Below are positions 17,247 through 19,516 of a DNA stretch of 19,516 bases, in pieces; the first letter of the stretch is position 1, and every line of letters starts with the position of its first letter. The stretch lies in NCBI RefSeq assembly GCF_000003605.2, contig NW_003148437.1, positions 1 through 19,516 on the forward strand. The letters run 5' to 3'. The position numbers and the translations under genes were made by a program. A model generated the notes under the pieces. It did not search any database. It saw only the letters and a program-made list of their open reading frames with translations, and was not told the origin of the DNA. Source of the stretch: Saccoglossus kowalevskii. Taxonomy: Eukaryota; Hemichordata; Enteropneusta; Harrimaniidae.

Positions 17247-19516
17247 GACATGCACTATGTTCACATCTGACTCGTATTGTTATGCTGAAGACATGCATTA
17301 TGTTCACATCTGACGCATATTGTTATGCTAAAGACATTCACTATGTTCACATCTGACTCGTATTTTTATGCTGAAGACATGCACTATGTTCACATCAGAA
17401 TAGAATTGTTGTGCTAAAGACATGCACTATGTTTACATCTGAATAGAATAGTTATGCTGAAGACATGCACTATGTTCACATCTGGATAGAATTGTTATGC
17501 TGAAGACATGCACTATGTTTACATTTGAATAGAATTGTTAAGCTGAAGACATGCACTATGTTCACATCTCAATAGAATTGTTGTGCTGAAGACATGCACT
17601 ATGTTCACATCTGGATAGAATTGTTATGCTGAAGACATGTACTATGTTTACATTTGAATAGAATTGTTAAGCTGAAGACATGCACTATGTTTATATCTGA
17701 ATAGAATTTTTGTGCTGAAGACATGCACTATGTTTACATCTGAAGAGAATAGTTATGCTGATGACATGCACTATGTTCACAACCGACTCGTATTGTTATG
17801 CTGAAGACATGCACTATGTTTATATCTGAATAGAAATGTTACGCTGAAGACATGCACAATGTTCACATCCGAATCGTATTGTTATGCCGAAGACATGCAC
17901 TATGTTCACATCTGACGCGTATTGTTATGCTGCAGACATGCGCTATGTTCACATCTGACTCGTATTTTTATGCTGATGACATGCACTATGTCCACATATG
18001 ACGCGTATCGTTATGCTGAAGACATGCACTATGTTCACATCTGACTCATATTGTTATGCTGAGGACATGCACTATGTTCACATCTGAATAGAACTGTTAT
18101 GCTAACGACATGCACTATGTTCACATCTGAATGGAATTGTTGTGCTTAAGACATGCACTATGTTTACATCTGAATAGAATTGTTATGCTGAAGACATGCA
18201 TTATGTTCACATCTGAATATAATTGTTGTGCTGAAGACACGCACTATGTTCACATCTGATAAGTATGTTTATGCTGAAGACATGGACTATGTTCACATCT
18301 GGCTCGTATTGTTATGCTGAAGACATGCACTATGGTCACATCTGAATATAATTGTTTTGCTGAAGACATGCACTATGTTCACATCTGATAAGTGTGTTTA
18401 TGCTGAGGACATGCACTATGTTCACATCTGAATAGAACTGTTATGCTAAAGACATGCACTATGTTCACATCTGAATCGTATTTTTATGCCGAAGACATGT
18501 ACTATGTCCACATCTGACGCGTATTGTTATGCTGCAGACATGCGCTATGTTCACATCTGATTAGTATTTTTATGCTGAAGACATGTACTATGTTCACATC
18601 CGATTATTATTGTTATGCTGATGACATGCACTGTGATCACATCTGACTCGTATTGTTATACCGAAGACATGCACTATGTTTACATCAGACTCGTATTTTT
18701 ATGCCGAAGACATGCACTATGTTCACATCTGAATAGAAATGTTCTGCCGAAGACATGCACTATGTTCACATCTGACGCATATTATTTTGCTGAAGACATG
18801 CACTATGTTCACATCTGACTCGTATTTTTATGCTGAAGACATGCACTATGTTTACATCTGAATAGAATTGTTATGCTGAAGACATGCACTATGTTTACAT
18901 TTGAATAGAATTGTTAAGCTGAAGACATGCACTATGTTTATATCTGAATAGAACTATTATGCTAAAGACATGCACAATGTTCACATCTGAATAGAATTGT
19001 TATGCTGAAGACATGCACTATGTTTACATCTGAATAGATTTGTTATGCTGAAGACATGCACTATGTTCACATCTGAATATAATTGTTGTGCTGAAGACAC
19101 GCACTATGTTCACATCTGATAAGTATGTTTATGCTGAAGACATGGACTATGTTCACATCTGGCTCGTATTGTTATGCTGAAGACATGCACTATGGTCACA
19201 TCCGACTCGCATTGTTATGATGAAGACATGCACTATGTTCACATCTGACGGGTATTGTTATGCTAAAGACATGCACTATGTTCACATCTGACTCGTATTT
19301 TTATGCTGATGGCATGCACTATGTTTACATCTGACTCGTATTTTTATGTTGAAGACATGCACTATGTTCACATCTGAATAGAATTTTTGTGCTGAAGACA
19401 TGCACTATGTTTACATCTGAAGAGAATAGTTATGCTGATGACATGCACTATGTTCACAACCGACTCGTATTGTTATGCTGAAGACATGCACTATGTTTAT
19501 ATCTGAATGGAAATGT
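17247..19516. repeat. Closing array segment, mosaic of earlier blocks
   Basis: About 53 monomers. 17247-17700 resembles 12558-13010 (CTAAAGACATTCAC at about 17328). 17720-18360 resembles 3190-3850, then three monomers present at 3880-4010 are missing and the order continues as 4015-4470 with cassette B at 18623. From 18817 it follows 8281-8817, with the shared GAATAGATTTG near 19030 and the GATGGCATGC monomer at 19311, minus one monomer. It ends in the TTCACAACCGACTCG and TTTATATC units, still inside the array. No gene is visible. Confidence 0.85.
18623..18794. repeat. Cassette B, copy 4
   Basis: Palindrome at 18632-18641. The first monomer ends TTATACCGAA and the second has TTTACATCAGACTCG. 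It is preceded by the CCGATTATTATTG monomer, as are copies 1 and 3. Confidence 0.9.

Larger units (their letters stand above)
1..19516. repeat. 43-base satellite array, about 454 monomers, filling the window
   Basis: Every part of the window reads as head-to-tail copies of one 43-base unit in the same orientation. The consensus starts GACATGCACTATG, continues TTCACATCTGAATAG and ends AATTGTTATGCTGAA, giving 15 G+C of 43. The position of GAC modulo 43 stays at 5 from base 5 and drifts only between 2 and 5 over the whole window, so length is almost perfectly kept. I count nine single-base indels: near 777, 2975, 10699, 15613, 15693, 16268, 16340, 16415 and 17065. Monomers differ mainly by substitutions that recur in fixed order, which is higher-order repeat structure. 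Neither end leaves the array, so its true length and genomic setting are unknown. Eukaryotic heterochromatin is inferred from this architecture. I do not recognise the family. Confidence 0.98.

Noticed and set aside
1-19516. CRISPR array
   Set aside because: There are no unique spacers. The whole 43-base unit repeats, variants recur in blocks, and there is no leader or cas gene.
1-19516. Coding minisatellite within a large exon
   Set aside because: Unit length is not a multiple of three, stops occur regularly in all six frames, and no splice-like unique sequence interrupts the array.
1-19516. CENP-B box, telomere repeats, Pol III boxes or transposon ends
   Set aside because: I scanned the monomer and its main variants and saw no match to the CENP-B core, TTAGGG-type units, tRNA-like A/B boxes, or terminal inverted repeats with target duplications.

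Overview
The whole 19,516-base window is one tandem array of a 43-base satellite monomer, about 454 copies, all in the same orientation. No unique sequence is visible at either end. I find no protein-coding gene, tRNA, rRNA, transposon, CRISPR array or telomere repeat. The monomer is about 35% GC. Starting at GAC, it reads GACATGCACTATG, then TTCACATCTGAATAG, then AATTGTTATGCTGAA. Long, register-conserving satellite arrays of this kind are typical of eukaryotic heterochromatin (pericentromere, centromere or subtelomere). I do not recognise the family and cannot name the organism.

Monomers come in diagnostic variants. The main split is an E type (TGAATAGAATTG) and a D type (TGACTCGTATTG or TGACGCGTATTG), which differ by three or four linked changes. 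Other forms carry TGATAAGTATG, CTGGATAG, CTCAATAG or TTTGAATAG. Variants recur in fixed order, so the array has higher-order structure: an 860-base (20-monomer) repeat at 1251-2970; a 1,892-base (44-monomer) repeat starting at 3830 and 5722; a 31/33-monomer tandem pair at 8818-11568; a complex interleaved duplication at 12773-15223; and a 7-monomer duplication at 16773-17246. Two 172-base, four-monomer cassettes (A and B here) recur as landmarks, A seven times and B four times plus reduced copies. Chimeric monomers at some junctions point to in-register unequal exchange.

The most unusual stretch is 15783-16169. It is a degenerate second copy of the segment just upstream (15224-15739). By my count 36 of 39 substitutions turn a base into a copy of its immediate 5' neighbour on the + strand. 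Single-base indels also cluster here: six of the nine I found in the window lie between 15611 and 17066, and the insertions all extend a run of the same base. This looks like either a base-calling/consensus error in a poorly covered piece of the array or, less likely, dislocation-type mutagenesis.

Open reading frames of 62-97 codons exist but are by-products of the repeat. Since 43 is not a multiple of 3, the frame advances by one per monomer and a stop normally recurs within three monomers. The ORFs recur only because the underlying cassettes recur. No genes work together here; the window is informative about repeat evolution and assembly quality.
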